Below, one piece after another: positions 1-11,689 of a stretch of DNA of 64,000 nucleotides. The notes under the pieces are model-generated. The model was not told the DNA's origin. It did not search any database and was given only the letters and a program-made list of their open reading frames with translations. Every line of letters begins with the position of its first letter. Positions within the stretch are counted from its first letter, which is position 1. The translations under genes were made by a program, and so were the position numbers. This stretch comes from Megalonaias nervosa (taxonomy: Eukaryota > Mollusca > Bivalvia > Unionida > Unionidae). The stretch is from the NCBI GenBank assembly GCA_016617855.1, contig JAECUM010001809.1, positions 1-64,000 of the forward strand, in the 5' to 3' direction.

Positions 1-359
1 TTCCTCTTCTGACACTTGTATTCTCATTATTCCCACTATGAAAATGAAATCATATGGACAACGTTCTTTTGCATACCAGGGCCCAGCAACGTGGAACGAA
101 TTGCCCACTGAACTTAGACACAAAGACACAGCGATCTCATTCAAGAGTGCTCTTAAAACTCACCTATTTCAACTGCAAGAAAACAGACTTAAAGACCTAA
201 TAATGTATCTTACCTTAAATATTTACAGCATGTTTTCTGTTTCTAATTTTGTGGTGTTTGTTTTTATTTTTGTAATCATATCATTATATATGTTTTTTAA
301 GTGTTGTCAAATGTTGTAAAGCACTTAGAGCTTCTAAAGATTAGGCACTATACAAAGTC

Positions 360-392
<33 letters not shown>
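1..392 (+). mobile_element. 3' end of a non-LTR retrotransposon (LINE)
   Basis: The reading frame entering from the left edge ends at 319. It has the look of the C-terminus of LINE reverse transcriptase proteins: a motif of the type YGQRSFAYQGPATWNELP, then a short FKSALKTHLF helix. The 3' untranslated part contains a conserved-looking stretch (about 315-360) and ends in an (ATT)n tail at 361-391, which is how many CR1/L2-like LINEs end. Only the 3' part is in the window. The same 3' end occurs in inverted orientation at 7757-7912, so the family has other copies nearby. This is not a host gene. Confidence 0.8.
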
Positions 393-393
<1 letters not shown>

Positions 394-574
394 GGGTATG
401 CCAGGCAAGGCACAGAGAAAGAGAGGGAGATGTACGGCTAATGGATCCTAACTATTATGTTCCAGTCAGTTAAAAGTAATGGCTTTTGCTCCAACTAAAC
501 ATTAGCATCATTAATAAAGTCAATCAGTCATTATGTTCCAATTAATTGGTTAATTTGCCTCAAATAAGTAAACA

Positions 575-622
575 TGTATCATGCGCTCAAAAAATGGCAT
601 TAAACCCACAAAACAAAAATAA
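575..622 (+). mobile_element. SINE 3' tail fragment
   Basis: The segment around AATGGCATTAAACCCA matches the 3' tail of the SINE copies at 10650-10896 (inverted), 24701-24938 (inverted) and 45104-45255. Only about 45 bp remain, so this is a severely truncated copy. The rest of 393-1149 shows nothing I can name. Confidence 0.4.
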
Positions 623-1149
623 ATCGCTTTTTCTTTGTACAAGTCATTTACTAATATTTCTGTTTGTGAAATATTTCTGTTGTTTTAAAAATGTATGATT
701 TGTCAAGATATACAGTAGCCCCAGGGCTTCCTAAATTCAACATATGTTAACCCAGACCCGGCATTCTGGTAGTCCCTGACCTCGTGACACATAAATCATC
801 AAACCCAACAACCCAGTCATGAGTCTGTAGTACAAAGCACTTGGTCATATAGTCTTTTGTAGTTGATGAAGCACTTGTGTAACTTTTGTGAGGCTGATTT
901 CTGTACAGTGATTAAGCAGAAAATAACAGTAACATCAGAGATATCTTTAATTTTGCCGATTATGGTTCATATTGAGTGGTCAAAACTTAGAATAGTTAAT
1001 CTGAAGTAGACATCACAAAATTGCAATAGTATTTTGGTGGACTGAGAGAAATTGCAAGTTTTAAAAGAAATATAATTTAGATCTATCCTGAAAAGGAACT
1101 TACAAATTATTTAAATGTTCAGTAGCTTAGCCCTTTTCATGAAACTAGA

Positions 1150-1305
1150 TTTTAAATCCTCATTTATGTATGTCAGTTTTTTCTTTCCATTCATTGTAAT
1201 AATTCTAAATCCTCATATATAATGTTGGTTTTACTTTCCATTTATAAGACAAGATTTTAAATCCTCATTTATGTGTAATTCCAGTGTTTACTTTCCATCA
1301 ATAAT
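1150..1305. repeat. 53-bp tandem repeat, three units
   Basis: AAATCCTCATTTATGT-like starts recur at about 1153, 1206 and 1259, each followed by a CTTTCCAT segment. The period is 53 bp. The array ends next to the polypyrimidine tract and acceptor of the DDX11-like exon at 1318. Confidence 0.65.
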
Positions 1306-1317
1306 TTCCTTTTTCAG

Positions 1318-1396
1318 CCAAAGGATAAAGATGGCCACCTGCCAGGTCAAGTCCACTATGAAAATTTGTGCATGAAGGCTGTTAATCAATCTATAG
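1318..1396 (+). CDS. DDX11: DDX11-like exon n-2
   Basis: The acceptor is TTTTTCAG before 1318 and the donor is GTAATT at 1397. The 79-nt exon encodes PKDKDGHLPGQV and then YENLCMKAVNQSI, ending in phase 1 within motif VI. Confidence 0.9.
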
Positions 1397-4300
1397 GTAA
1401 TTTCTTGTCTGGCCTGCTTTGGCAGAAGCTCAACAGGGTGATCTTACTGGCTTTTTTGTGGATGATCATGTGTCCATATATCCGTCCATTTACACCATAG
1501 ATGAAAGTCAGTGTTAATGTTTTATGATTAATGTCAGTGTTAAGTTCTTTTAGATTAAGGTCAGGAGTAAAGTTTTTTAGATTAAGGTCAGTGTTTTAAA
1601 TGCTTTAGATTAAGGTCAGTATTAAATTTATTAGATTAACTTCAGAGGTAAAGTTTTAAGATGAAAGTCAATGTTAAATTCCTTTAGATTAAGGTCAGTG
1701 GTAAAGTTTTTTAGATTAAGGTCAGTGGTAAAGTTTTTTAGATTAAAATCAAATGTTAAATTCTTTTAGATTAAGGTCAGTGTTAAATTCTTTTAGATTA
1801 AGGTCAGTGTTAAATTCTTTTAGATTAAGGTCAGTGTTAAAATGTTTTACGATTAATGTCAATGTTAAATTCTTTTAGATTAAGGTCAGGAGTAAAGTTT
1901 TTAGATTAAGGTCAGGGGTAAATTTTTTTTTTAGATTAAAGCTATTGTTAGAACTTTTTAGATTAAGGTCAATGTTAAATTCTTTTAGATTAAGGTCAAT
2001 ATTAAAGTTTTTTAGATTAAGTTGAGGGGTATAGATTTTTAGATTAAGTTGAGGGGTATAGATTTTTAGATTAAGTTGAGGGGTAAAGATTTTATAGATT
2101 AAGTTGATGGGTAAAGTTTTTTAGATTAAGTTGAGGGGTAAAGATTTTTAGATTAAGTTGAGGGGTAAAGATTTTTAGATTAAGTTGAGGTAAAGATTTT
2201 TAGATTAAGTTGAGGGGTAAAGATTTTTAGATTAAATTGAGGGGTAAGGTTTTTACGTTAAGGTCAGTGTTAAAGTTTTGTTTTAGATTGGGGTCAGTGC
2301 TCAAGTTTTTTAGGTTAAGGTCAGTGATAAGGTTCTGTTGATTATGGTCAGTGGTAAGGGTTGTTCAGATCAAGGTCATTGGTAAGTTTATTTTTATTAT
2401 GGTCAGTTAAAAGGTATTTTTGATTAAGATTAGTATTAAAGTTTTTTTTATTAAGGTCAGTGGTGAGGGTTTTTTAGATTAATGTCGGTGGTAATTTTAT
2501 TTTTTTATGGTCGTTTGTATTTTTTTTTTAAATTAAGTTCTATGATAAAGTTTTTTGATTTAATGTGATTAATGTCAGTGGTGAGGGTTTATTGAATTAA
2601 GGTCAGTGGTAAGGTCTTTTAGATTAAGGTCAGTGATTAAGTTTTTTGAAATAAGGTCAGTGGTGATGGTTTCTTGAATTAAGCTTACTGTTAACCTTTT
2701 TTATTTCTAGGTAAATAAAAGATGGTCTGGACATAAAGGATGTCACTTATCCTTCTGTATGATCATTCCATTTCATTATAGGAAATCAGTTAACTCTCAG
2801 ATACATTTTATAAAGACCTCTTTATTAACACATTTTTTTAAGCTACAATTACCAGTTGATGCATACTGTCCGATTCTCTCTGCATCATAACTAAAATCTT
2901 TGTACAACATGGGGAAATGGGGAGGGATAGAAGTAACAGTTACAAGACAGTTTTGATGATAAACTCAAAACAGCAACAACTGTTCACAAGGCGGTTTTTT
3001 TCACAGTAAAATGTTATCAGCACACTAACAGATTTTCCAGAAAAGACTTTGTTAGAATATTATACGGGTCTATGGTAAACACTAATTCTCATTGCATGGT
3101 TTAGCTATGGTAATTTATTGCTATCATTTTACCCACAGGTCGAGCCATTCGTCATCATGGAGACTATGCCACAATTCTTCTGCTTGATGGGCGATATAGA
3201 AGGCCAAGCACAGTGTCCAAGTTACCTGGCTGGATCTCTAAACATCTTCAGAAGATGGACAGATTTGGACCTGCCATAGCTGCCATATCAAGGGTACAAA
3301 GATTAGTCTTGCCATTTCTGACAGTTCAGTTAAATTATCATTAGGTGATGTATCCTTTTTATTATTTGGGAAACCTGTGGACAAAGAAAAATTATGGTTA
3401 ATAATGACAAGTCAAAAATTAGATTGATACTTTACATTTATTTTCAATCATGAGGTATTATTGTATTAGAATTTTTTTGTTGGTTCAAACAGATGATTTC
3501 AAGATGAAAAAAAAAATTAATACAAATATTTGCAACCTTCAAGAACTGTGCCAGGTCTGCTGAATTGTAGAGTGCTGAGTGGTAAGTCATTTTCACCCCA
3601 TTAATTGTTGTTTTCAGTGCATACAATACAAAACCGCAACTTAAACTGTGGACCTTTTCAAAGATTGGCGAGTCTGGCACGTCACAGTTGGTACACCTGC
3701 CATAGGTTGCTGACAGCTGTGTTAATCAATGTGTTCAACAGTTTTAAGTTCTACTTATGTTTTCTTCCAAAACCACAAAAATACCCACAATGATTTTATT
3801 TAGAAATACCAGGAGACATATGTGACCCAGCCAATGAGCCCAAAACTGGAGACACTTGAAGAGGAAACAATCTTGTATACCAGAAATGTTTTTTATCAGT
3901 TGAGAAGAGCACATGTTTATTTGTACTTGAATCAGTGGTTCATGTCTGCTTTGGTGAGAATTTGCAGTCATTATTATTTAATCAATTTAACTTAATGATT
4001 TTGATTCACTGATCTTTTCAGACTGCTGATAAATTATCCCACGACATTATCTTTAGATGAGAGACCTTCTGTCTCAACACGGGCAACCTCCTACATAACA
4101 ACCCCTGAATTTTCTGCTTTCACATTTGGCTGATTTCAAGTGTTTATCTGCCAGTACGAGTTTTCGAGCAAAGTTAAGTGCATTGTTTCAGGCTTGGAGA
4201 TGTTCCTCATCCAAGATCTATGATTCATGAGGATTAAAGCCCTTGAGATCCAGGGCATTGCTACCTCTTGTGCCTATTTAACTTGGATGTCATGAAGGCC

Positions 4301-5562
4301 ATGTTTTGGCATTCACATACGACCTTCTTCCTTGCTCCATTTCTTCACCAGTGAAGGCATATATTCTCTACGACCTTCAGTTATGTCACAAAGAGTAGAT
4401 GAAGCAGGTACTTACTTAAAATAGTGGACATTACTATCATAAGGAGGAGTATATCATTGTTTACACCAATTTCTGAGGCCATCAGCCTCCCACCACAATG
4501 GCAAATTTACTGATGCAACACTTGACATGTTAAAATGTAGTTGGGGGGATGAAACCAATTTTAACGATATAACACTTACCTGTTGAAAAATTAGCAGATT
4601 TCCTCCTCCCACCTGACTCCGATGTCCTATGAGCAGTCTGGTCCTGGAAAATGATGAGGACTATGGCACATGTGTCATTGACTTGGGCTGCAGACTGGGT
4701 CTGTCTTAGGCTCTGGATTCTTTCCAGACCCCTCTAAGGAGGTTGATCAATGGAGGATGAATTCTTTTTATATGGATGAGAGTAGTTCCACTCTGAATAA
4801 CTTAGCTATGCAGTAATGGAAGGTAAGTATTACATCATTAAAATTGGTTTACCCCTACCCCACCAAATCTCTGCATCTTTGAATGCATCAGTGGCTTAGT
4901 GACCAAGATTAGTTCTAGGTGGGTTTCTTTATATTTCTCAGCTTGAGTAGCTGTTCTAAGAGTAATCAAACACTATTCTTTCAAATGTACATGGAACATA
5001 AGAAACTAGAACCAATAACAGTTTATATTAATCAAACATGCTACAATATGGACTCTGTTTATTGATTAAACATGGTTTCATACAACATGGACTCCACCTA
5101 TTGATCAAACATGCTTTTGTACAACATTTGACTCTGCTTCTTATCAAACATACATTCGTACTACATGAACTCTGCTTATTGACCAAACATGTGTACAGTA
5201 TGGACTCTGCTTCTTGATCGAGTATGATTTTGTGCAACATGTCATGAGCTATATGCTGACAACTTTGGATTCACAGCTTAAAATTGTTTTATATAATTAA
5301 ATGTATTTAATTTTTTGTCATGCTACATACAAATTACAAATTTCTTAAAGTCATGTATCTTTTGATCATTTGTTGTATTCATCCAAAACTTCGGGGAAAA
5401 AGTCTAAAATTTGTACACAGTATGTGAGGAATTCTGTAGTCTGCAATGAATATCCAGAAATCTAAATCATACATCTCTTGGAAAACATTTTTACAAAAGC
5501 ATTTTTGGACTTAATCTCTTTTTTTTTCTTTTCAGTTTTTTGGTGACAAAAAAATAACTTGA
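1318..5562 (+). CDS. DDX11: DDX11/ChlR1-like ATP-dependent DNA helicase, C-terminal three exons
   Basis: Exons at 1318-1396, 3139-3293 and 5536-5562 join in phase (79 + 155 + 27 nt) into 86 codons plus stop. The first exon ends and the second begins inside NQSIGRAIRH, which is helicase motif VI of superfamily 2 XPD-like iron-sulfur helicases. Downstream, LLLDGRYRRP and SKLPGWI match the C-terminus of DDX11 (ChlR1/Chl1), a 5'-3' helicase of sister-chromatid cohesion and genome stability. All introns are GT-AG. The last exon encodes FFGDKKIT and then TGA, a reasonable end for this family, though so short an exon is the least certain part. Upstream exons are outside the window. An AATAAA at 6494 could serve as a polyadenylation signal. 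Confidence 0.9.
1505..2695. repeat. AT-rich minisatellite, about 24-bp unit
   Basis: About 1.2 kb of diverged tandem copies of a unit like TTTTAGATTAAGGTCAGTG plus GTAAAG. A sub-block at about 2020-2250 is more uniform, with the variant TTAAGTTGAGGGGTA, which suggests a recent local expansion. The array fills most of the intron between the first two DDX11-like exons. Confidence 0.9.
3139..3293 (+). CDS. DDX11: DDX11-like exon n-1
   Basis: The acceptor is ACCCACAG before 3139 and the donor is GTACAA at 3294. The 155-nt exon completes motif VI (GRAIRH) and continues with the DDX11-type YATILLLDGRYRRP, SKLPGWI and FGPAIAAI segments. It ends in phase 0. Confidence 0.92.
3294..4551. other. intron sequence, nothing recognised
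   Basis: Left part of the last DDX11-like intron. The short reading frames here on both strands have no recognisable motif and no convincing splice sites. I see no tandem structure. Confidence 0.5.
4552..4850. mobile_element. 299-bp inverted-repeat element (MITE-like)
   Basis: The left 29 bases (4552-4580, starting AAACCAATTTTAA) and the reverse complement of the right 29 bases (4822-4850) match at 26 positions. There is no coding potential. The superfamily is not clear. AAACCAATTTT also occurs just outside the foldback elements at about 24057 and 46149. Confidence 0.7.
5027..5240. repeat. minisatellite, about 42-bp unit
   Basis: Roughly five diverged copies of a unit of the form ATCAAACATG, then ACAACATGGACTCTGCTT, then TTGATC. 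The open frame on the - strand here is a product of the repeat. Confidence 0.75.
5536..5562 (+). CDS. DDX11: DDX11-like terminal coding exon
   Basis: A strong polypyrimidine tract (CTTTTTTTTTCTTTTCAG) precedes a 27-nt exon in the phase required by the previous donor. It encodes FFGDKKIT and TGA. The length and basic character suit the end of this helicase family. A transcript is needed to confirm it. Confidence 0.65.
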   Translation, partial: FFGDKKIT

Positions 5563-6689
5563 TGACAAGAGATGATTACATTGTTAAGATTGATCTGCAG
5601 CAGCCTAAATGATTATAATCAAGCTATCCATGGAGTCGCTGAAGTATCTCCAAATAGAACAGTAGATGCTATAATGAGTGCAAAAAGTATTCAATTTTTA
5701 AGCTGTACCATAATGAAGTTGGAAGAGTGATGCTATCTGATGTTTCATCCAAAAAGTTTTACCAAAGAACGTAAATAAGGATACAAGTTCATGTGTTTGA
5801 TTATGCCTTGATTTTTATACTTTTGGTGAGAATATTGTGAACTGAACGGGACTATTAAGCAAGCAGACCTGATTAATGGGAGATAACTGAAAGATATTTG
5901 ACTTCCAGAAGACTAGTCGGACAAGGAAGATACAAATTCATAAGGTGTAAATTCGACTATAAATAGTCCATACCAGTGTGTACAGTTGGAAAAATGGTAG
6001 TCCATGACCTGCATGTAATGTTTTGAAGATGTGTAATCTACATATATAAAGATATGGATGACACCTGTATTCCAAAATGGACTCCTCAAGTGTGCCTCAG
6101 GTGAAAAAGATTTAGAAAAACTTGTTTCAAAAGATTTATCTATGGAACTTTCTACCGTGATGCAATCCTCCATAATGGTAAAACTCTTGAACTGTCTTAG
6201 AATGTGGAGGCAAGTGTAGATCACATTTTCATCTTATAGAAGGGCCAAAAAAGGCTATTTGCTTAACAAGAAAAAGAAATCATTATCAAAAATTTGTCAG
6301 TGAAAACTTGACGTATTATTTGTTTGGTCATTGAAAATGGTGGCCATGCAGAGAAATTTTGGAATTGTCATAAAATTCATGAATTTGAATGAGAAATGAG
6401 ATTTTCTGAATTCATATATTAACATGTGAAATATGACAAAACTGGATTAACGCAAATGTTGGTAAATTCCTACTGATGGTAACACTGTATGAAATAAATA
6501 CCAATTAAAGAAAGTCCTGCTAAGTGAAATTCATGTTTTAATTTTATGTTCTGTTTTAATTGGGGTTTTAATGTACTCTTCAAAATGTGATATGCCCTCA
6601 TCAATTTAAATGTGAATAGAGTCAGTCAACTGTTATGCTGATGCCTGCAAGTGTTTCCATGAGAATTAAGTACTTATTTGCTTAGCTGG
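5563..6689. other. probable DDX11 3' UTR and unassigned sequence
   Basis: No convincing coding exon. The 3' UTR probably occupies the first part, with AATAAA at 6494. Frames such as 5913-6224 on the - strand have no family signature. The right end may already be 5' sequence of the LINE that becomes recognisable from about 6700. Confidence 0.4.
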
Positions 6690-9050
6690 CTTTATTTTGA
6701 TAACTTAATTATCTTTCACCATGATGACAGAAGCTAATAAGAGATTTGTTGTTTACTGCATTTCAAGTATGTGAAATGTTCCAACATTACAGTAATACCC
6801 AGAGTGAAGATCAACATCTTGGAGTATCTTTTAGTGGATCTTATGGAAATCTTGATCAAAACCTGGGTACAGAACAGATTATTAAATATGAATTCCAAAA
6901 GTTTTCAAAAGGAAAGGTTTTTTCTGAAGTTTAATAATTCTTTATTGAAAGATGCAGAATATGTACAGATAGTTAAACAAGCTATACATGATCTTGTAAA
7001 ACTGAAAACCCACTTGAATTTCCGCAAGATGAATGTCAAATACCACTTGTGACGAAAGATCAGTTATGTTTTGAAACATTATTATTATAAATAAGTAGCA
7101 AAGCAATTTCTTATGCCACATACAAGAAAAAGCTGAGTTATCAGAGAAAATTAAGGATTTTAGAAAAATAATGTTCAAGTTTAGAAAATACCACATATAA
7201 GGAGAACTTTAAAAAAGAAACACATTTATTAGAGAAAATTAATGCATTAGAAAAAAGATTGTGAAACTTTATAGAAACTTTGCTAGAACTGAGCAGGAAA
7301 AAGGAAGAGTTGATGGGATACTGGACGAAAAAAAATGAAAGGGGTTATAATTCATTCTAGAGCAAAATGGGTTGATGAAGGAGAAAGAATTACAAAGTAT
7401 TTTTGCACAGATGAGAAAAGAAAATGTGTTAGTAAAATTGTGCCTGTGTTAGGGATGATGGGTTAATGACAATAATTCAAAAAGAAATTTTAAAAGAAAC
7501 TTAACTATTCTGAGCATTTGTATAAATACAGCAAATTAGACTCCATCAATTTAAATGCACTTTATAATAATAGAATTTGCAAAAAAAGGCCTTAAATTCA
7601 GCTGTTTGGTTCTACATTAAGAGCATTTTATATTCAATTTTGGAGATTCTGTTGTAAACTGGGTATCAGCTTTTTATAATAATATAAAATCATGTGTTAC
7701 AAAGTAACTATGTCCCTTCTTGGTTTTACATACAGAGAGGATATAGGCAAGGAGAACCCTAATCTTTAGAAGCTCTAAGCGCTTTACAGTGTTAGATAAC
7801 ACATAAAAACATACAATGACAAGATTACAAAAACAAACTTCAAGAAATCACAAAGTAAAAACATGCTGATAATAATTAAGGAAGTAACATTAAGTCTTTA
7901 AGTCTGTTTGGCAGATAGGCAGATGATACCTTTTTTCACCTGGATGGGTATAGTAAATTCTTGAAATCTGCTTTCTTTTATTTTGCTATTCTAAACTTTC
8001 TGGACTTGGTGTCAATATTAATATAACTAATGTTATTTAGTTTGTAAGTGAAGATCGATTTTGTCTAACTTGTCAAATAAGTAGGGGAGACAGTGAGTTT
8101 AAATTACTAAGTGTAAAGTTTTCAACTAAACTTGAACAAATGGTACAAACAACTGAAATTAATTTAAAATTAAAGAAATAAATGACATTAAACTAGTGGT
8201 CAAAACAAGTCCATATACCATTTGGCAGAACCAGTTGTAAAAAGTTTAGAATAATCTAAAATAAGCCATCTAATTCGGTCCTTACCATTACCATCAATAA
8301 GAAGAAAAGCTGTACTTTATGATTGCTTTTTGGGAGGTTTGAGAATGATAGAAGCATTAAAGATCACATGGATTAGATGACATACAACATCAACACATCT
8401 TAAAAATATCTTTCCAAAAATCACTCATTTCCACTTCTTTGGGGGTAAAGTAACTAAAGAAAAACAATTAGTTACTTAATTCTTTTTGGAAGAGATATTT
8501 ATGCACATAGATAAATTTTGAAAATACTCTTTCAGTTGATACACCTGTTTTTTTTTTTGTTTTTTTTTTATAATCCCATATGGCACAGTTACAGTATAAG
8601 GCTGGTCTTGAACATGGAATTAGAAAAGAATTAAAGACTCAGTGGATCTTAGTGAACAGTGTTTTAGTATGAAAGAGTTTCAGTTTTTTTTTTAATTCAT
8701 ACAAATAGTCTAATATACCAAGGCTTCAGAACAGTTATTGAATATCAGACAAAAGCTGGAGTTAGACAAATAGCAAAACATAAGCTCTAAACTATTTTAT
8801 GATATACATGTAGCAGAAAAAAAGGGTTGCAAAAGTATTTACAAGAAACTGGTCAAAAATGGGGAAATTCCTACCTCAAGTCAAGTGGCAGAAGAATTTG
8901 GTCAAATATGGTTGGCAACAAATGTTCTCGTACATTCAGATTAACAAACTGTCCACAGATAACAGGATTTCATATAAAGATTCTACACATTATTATTGCT
9001 ACAAAATGATTTTTATAATAAAAAACAAATCGTACAAAATACAGTAATAT
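6690..9050 (+). mobile_element. degenerate Tx1/L1-like LINE (endonuclease linker, RT and C-terminal region)
   Basis: Short frames in order match an L1-clade ORF2. They include FNNSLLKDAEYV (about 6930-6970), a RAKWVDEGERITKYF-like linker (about 7350-7400), and FGDSVVNWVSAFYNNIKSCV followed by RERGYRQGEP of the reverse transcriptase (about 7640-7755). An ADDT-like remnant of the YADDT active site follows near 7920, then a GGLRMI-like segment near 8335-8350 and a QITGFHIKILHIIIAT C-terminal segment near 8960-9000. Many frameshifts and stops make it non-functional. It is interrupted at 7757-7912. Confidence 0.8.
7757..7912 (-). mobile_element. 5'-truncated LINE fragment nested in the Tx1-like LINE
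   Basis: Reverse complement of the LINE 3' end at about 181-340: CTAATCTTTAGAAGCTC matches the inverse of GAGCTTCTAAAGATTAG, and GTCTTTAAGTCTGTTT matches the inverse of AAACAGACTTAAAGAC. It falls directly after the RQGEP motif of the surrounding element, and the host resumes with the ADDT-like segment. Confidence 0.8.
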
Positions 9051-10189
9051 AGGTTTTTTGTGGGCACCTTTGTTAATTTTTTTTGGAATGTAATATAGTT
9101 CAGAGATTTTGGGCAGACTTCATGTCACTGATTACTAAACTGTATTCATGTGCAAAACTGTAATTTATCAAAAGCTGTCATTTGGTACATACAAGAGGCG
9201 GATGACGTTTTCAATTTCATCCTATTACATGTAAAGTATTAACATTTATTTGTGCAAGTACTGTAATACCCAACCTCATACATCACATTTTGAACAAGCA
9301 TTAAACAGTTTCTATTATTATTTTACAATGCTTTTAAGCATATTGAAGTTGAAGCATTGCTGAAGAAGTGGACTAATTTTATACATGTGCTGCAGTAAAG
9401 CAGGTTGTCTCTAGTGAAGGTTATGATCATGTAAAGAAATCATGTAAGGATGCCAAGACATAGTATCAGGGCTGTTCCAGTAAAACATATACCAGACAGC
9501 AGAAAATGAAAGGAGTTCTCAGCACAGAATAATATTCATGCACAGAGGAGGAGGATCATATTAAATTCAGAAACAATCAACAGATTAATGCTCATAGGAT
9601 TCATCAGAGAATCCCCATACAACATAAGTGTGTGTAGATCTCTAGTTGGCAGAACCACTATGGCAAAGAAAGAATGACGAGACTAACTTTCATATCATGC
9701 AGAGGTATTACCAAATGAAGTACATGCTCTCTATGTGCAAAAATGAAATGACATTAAACATAAGGGGCTGACTGATCTGTGTAAACTCAAAGCAAGATGG
9801 ATAAAATTTGTCCTGTTTATGTTTGGTTATTCCTATGTATATTTTGAGCATGGTGATATTTTCTGCACACCTTTTGGCACTTAGTTCCAAGTCATCATTT
9901 GGTATTTGTATTACAAATTGGATTACTATTATCACAACATTTTGAAGCAGTGTCATTAACTAATGAAATTAATGAAAAAAGACAATGTCATTCTGATATA
10001 TGGATTCTTTACTACACTCCTAATCTGTTAGTCCTGGTTCTTTTTTACCATCTCCTTTCTACTGGTACCAACACTTTTAATAAAATTGTAACTTCTGTTT
10101 TCTTGCAATCTCAATATTTGTGATCATGTATTATTGTCAACAGGTAAAATGTGCTTAGTTGTGTTGTAAATCTAAAACTATTAATTGTC
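9051..10189. other. unassigned, with a shared terminal motif at 9472
   Basis: No gene seen. GGGCTGTTCCAGTAAAA at about 9472 is one of five copies of a motif that also ends the repeats at 13941 and 16075 and occurs at 39866 and 63456. It looks like a transposon terminus, but no partner end is assigned here. Confidence 0.4.
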
Positions 10190-10960
10190 ACATGTCTAAG
10201 CTTGTATAAAAGCAACAAAGAAAAGAGTGAAGCCAACAAGCTTTGTAAATTTAACAAAATAATTTATTTCCCTAGAAAACAAGGTAAAAATATGAAAAAA
10301 AAACTTACGGTTTATGAATCAAATCCAAAAATTAATCCAATAATTAAAAAATATAAGTCCTATCACTAAAAAGTTCTAAATGAATCAAAGTTTGAATCCT
10401 GATTAAGTTCCAAGATGGAAGGCGATGTCCTCTAAAACCTGTTTTGTGTTGTCGTGTCAACAGTTCCTTATTGAATCACCAAAAATAATATTCTGGCTTT
10501 AGAATTCCGAATAATTTTCAGTAAATGTCTTTGTCCAAGAATTATGATGAGCACTAGATAAAGTCTCCAGGGAAAATAAATTATTTGTAAATAAAAAACT
10601 CAATTCAAACTGACAACAACAAAATAATACCATTGAGCCCGAAGGTATGTTGTTGTTGTTGTTATAGGGTTTAACGCCATTTTTCAGCACAAGATAGGCT
10701 ATACATGGCGGCCAGTATTAATGGTGGAGGAAGAACCCTGGAAAATCCCGGGAAGAACCACCGACCCAGAAGCTACTGGCGGGCTTTCTCACGTACCCAC
10801 GTTAGCCGAGCCTGGACTCGAACTCACGCAGACAGAGGTGAGATGGCAGTGATCTGTAACGGTCAGCGCTTTAGACCACTCGGCCACTCGGGGCCCCCCG
10901 AAGGTATGAATTACGACCGACTGAAATCACTACGAAACATCAGTTTTAACCCGCAATTTT
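10190..10960. repeat. dispersed repeat family D, copy 1 (interrupted by a SINE)
   Basis: 10190-10640 aligns by eye with 51550-51990. Shared blocks include AACAAAATAATTTATTTCCC, AAGTCCTA then AAAAAGT, GGAAGGCGATG/TGAAGGCGATG and AATGTCTTT. The copy probably continues after the SINE to about 10960. No coding capacity seen; family unknown. Confidence 0.65.
10650..10896 (-). mobile_element. tRNA-derived SINE with perfect target duplication
   Basis: Read on the - strand it starts GGGCCCCGAGTGGCCGAGTG. A tRNA-like head follows, with A-box (GTGGCCGAGTGGTCTAAAG) and B-box (GAGTTCGAGTCC) sequences, then a body ending TGCTGAAAAATGGCGTTAAA and an (AAC)n tail. The 12-bp direct repeat CCCGAAGGTATG flanks it at 10638-10649 and 10897-10908. 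Such a head, tail and duplication show L1-type retrotransposition. It lies inside repeat D copy 1. Confidence 0.9.
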
Positions 10961-11689
10961 AGATCACACAATGGGGTCACGTGGTCACTTAGTTCAAACA
11001 GTGTAGTAACACCACAGGTCGGCAGTCACGTACGCCATGGACGAATTTGATTCTACTGAACGAATCTATAAGATTGAATAAAAATAAAAAAATTGTTTAC
11101 ATAGAACTGACATGCAAGCCAAGTATGACCTTGATTACGACCAATGATTTTCACTCTAGGAAAAATAAAAAAAGGTTGTTGTAATTTAGGATGAAATTGC
11201 ACTAATTTCACCTTTGGTATATTCAAATCTTGAACGTGATGGAGGAACGTGGCTCCAAAATAAACATGTCAGTTTTAGAACCTGTTCATTGACTGAATCA
11301 AGTATATAGTCCGAGTCCAACTGAATTGTTAGAAAAGTTTTAATTCTTTTGACAACATCATAATTAGCTGTTAGATGTGGAGTAAGCCTATGGTCTTTCT
11401 GCCATCTCGACCAAGACCCCACCACAACCATGTGACCATGCCTAATGACATCACAGTAATAATCGCTATACAACTAGAGATGACATCTTTTTGAGTATTT
11501 TGATATCAGTAGAGCCTTAACAGAATGGAACAGTAAGAAAGAGTGTTATGGAGATATGGAACAATGGCCTTACCGCCCGCCACCACCTCCTCATTGGACA
11601 TCACACACACACAAAACTTAGATTAAATCCTGGCAGCATCCCTGCAGGAGAGATAACTTGACCATTTTATTTTACTGGTCTTTATTTTA
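10961..11689. other. unassigned intergenic sequence
   Basis: A 95-codon frame on the - strand (11186-11473) has no motif I recognise. A short (AC)n lies near 11605-11615. No splice or promoter evidence. Confidence 0.4.

Noticed and set aside
38..319. 93-codon frame as a small host gene
   Set aside because: Its motif and the (ATT)n tail show that it is the C-terminus and 3' end of a LINE; the ATG is internal.
5913..6224. 103-codon - strand frame as a gene
   Set aside because: No family motif, no splice or promoter support, and an AT-rich composition in which chance frames of this length occur.
10650..10896. Functional tRNA gene on the - strand
   Set aside because: A and B boxes are present but the cloverleaf is not maintained, and the body continues into a SINE tail with target duplication.
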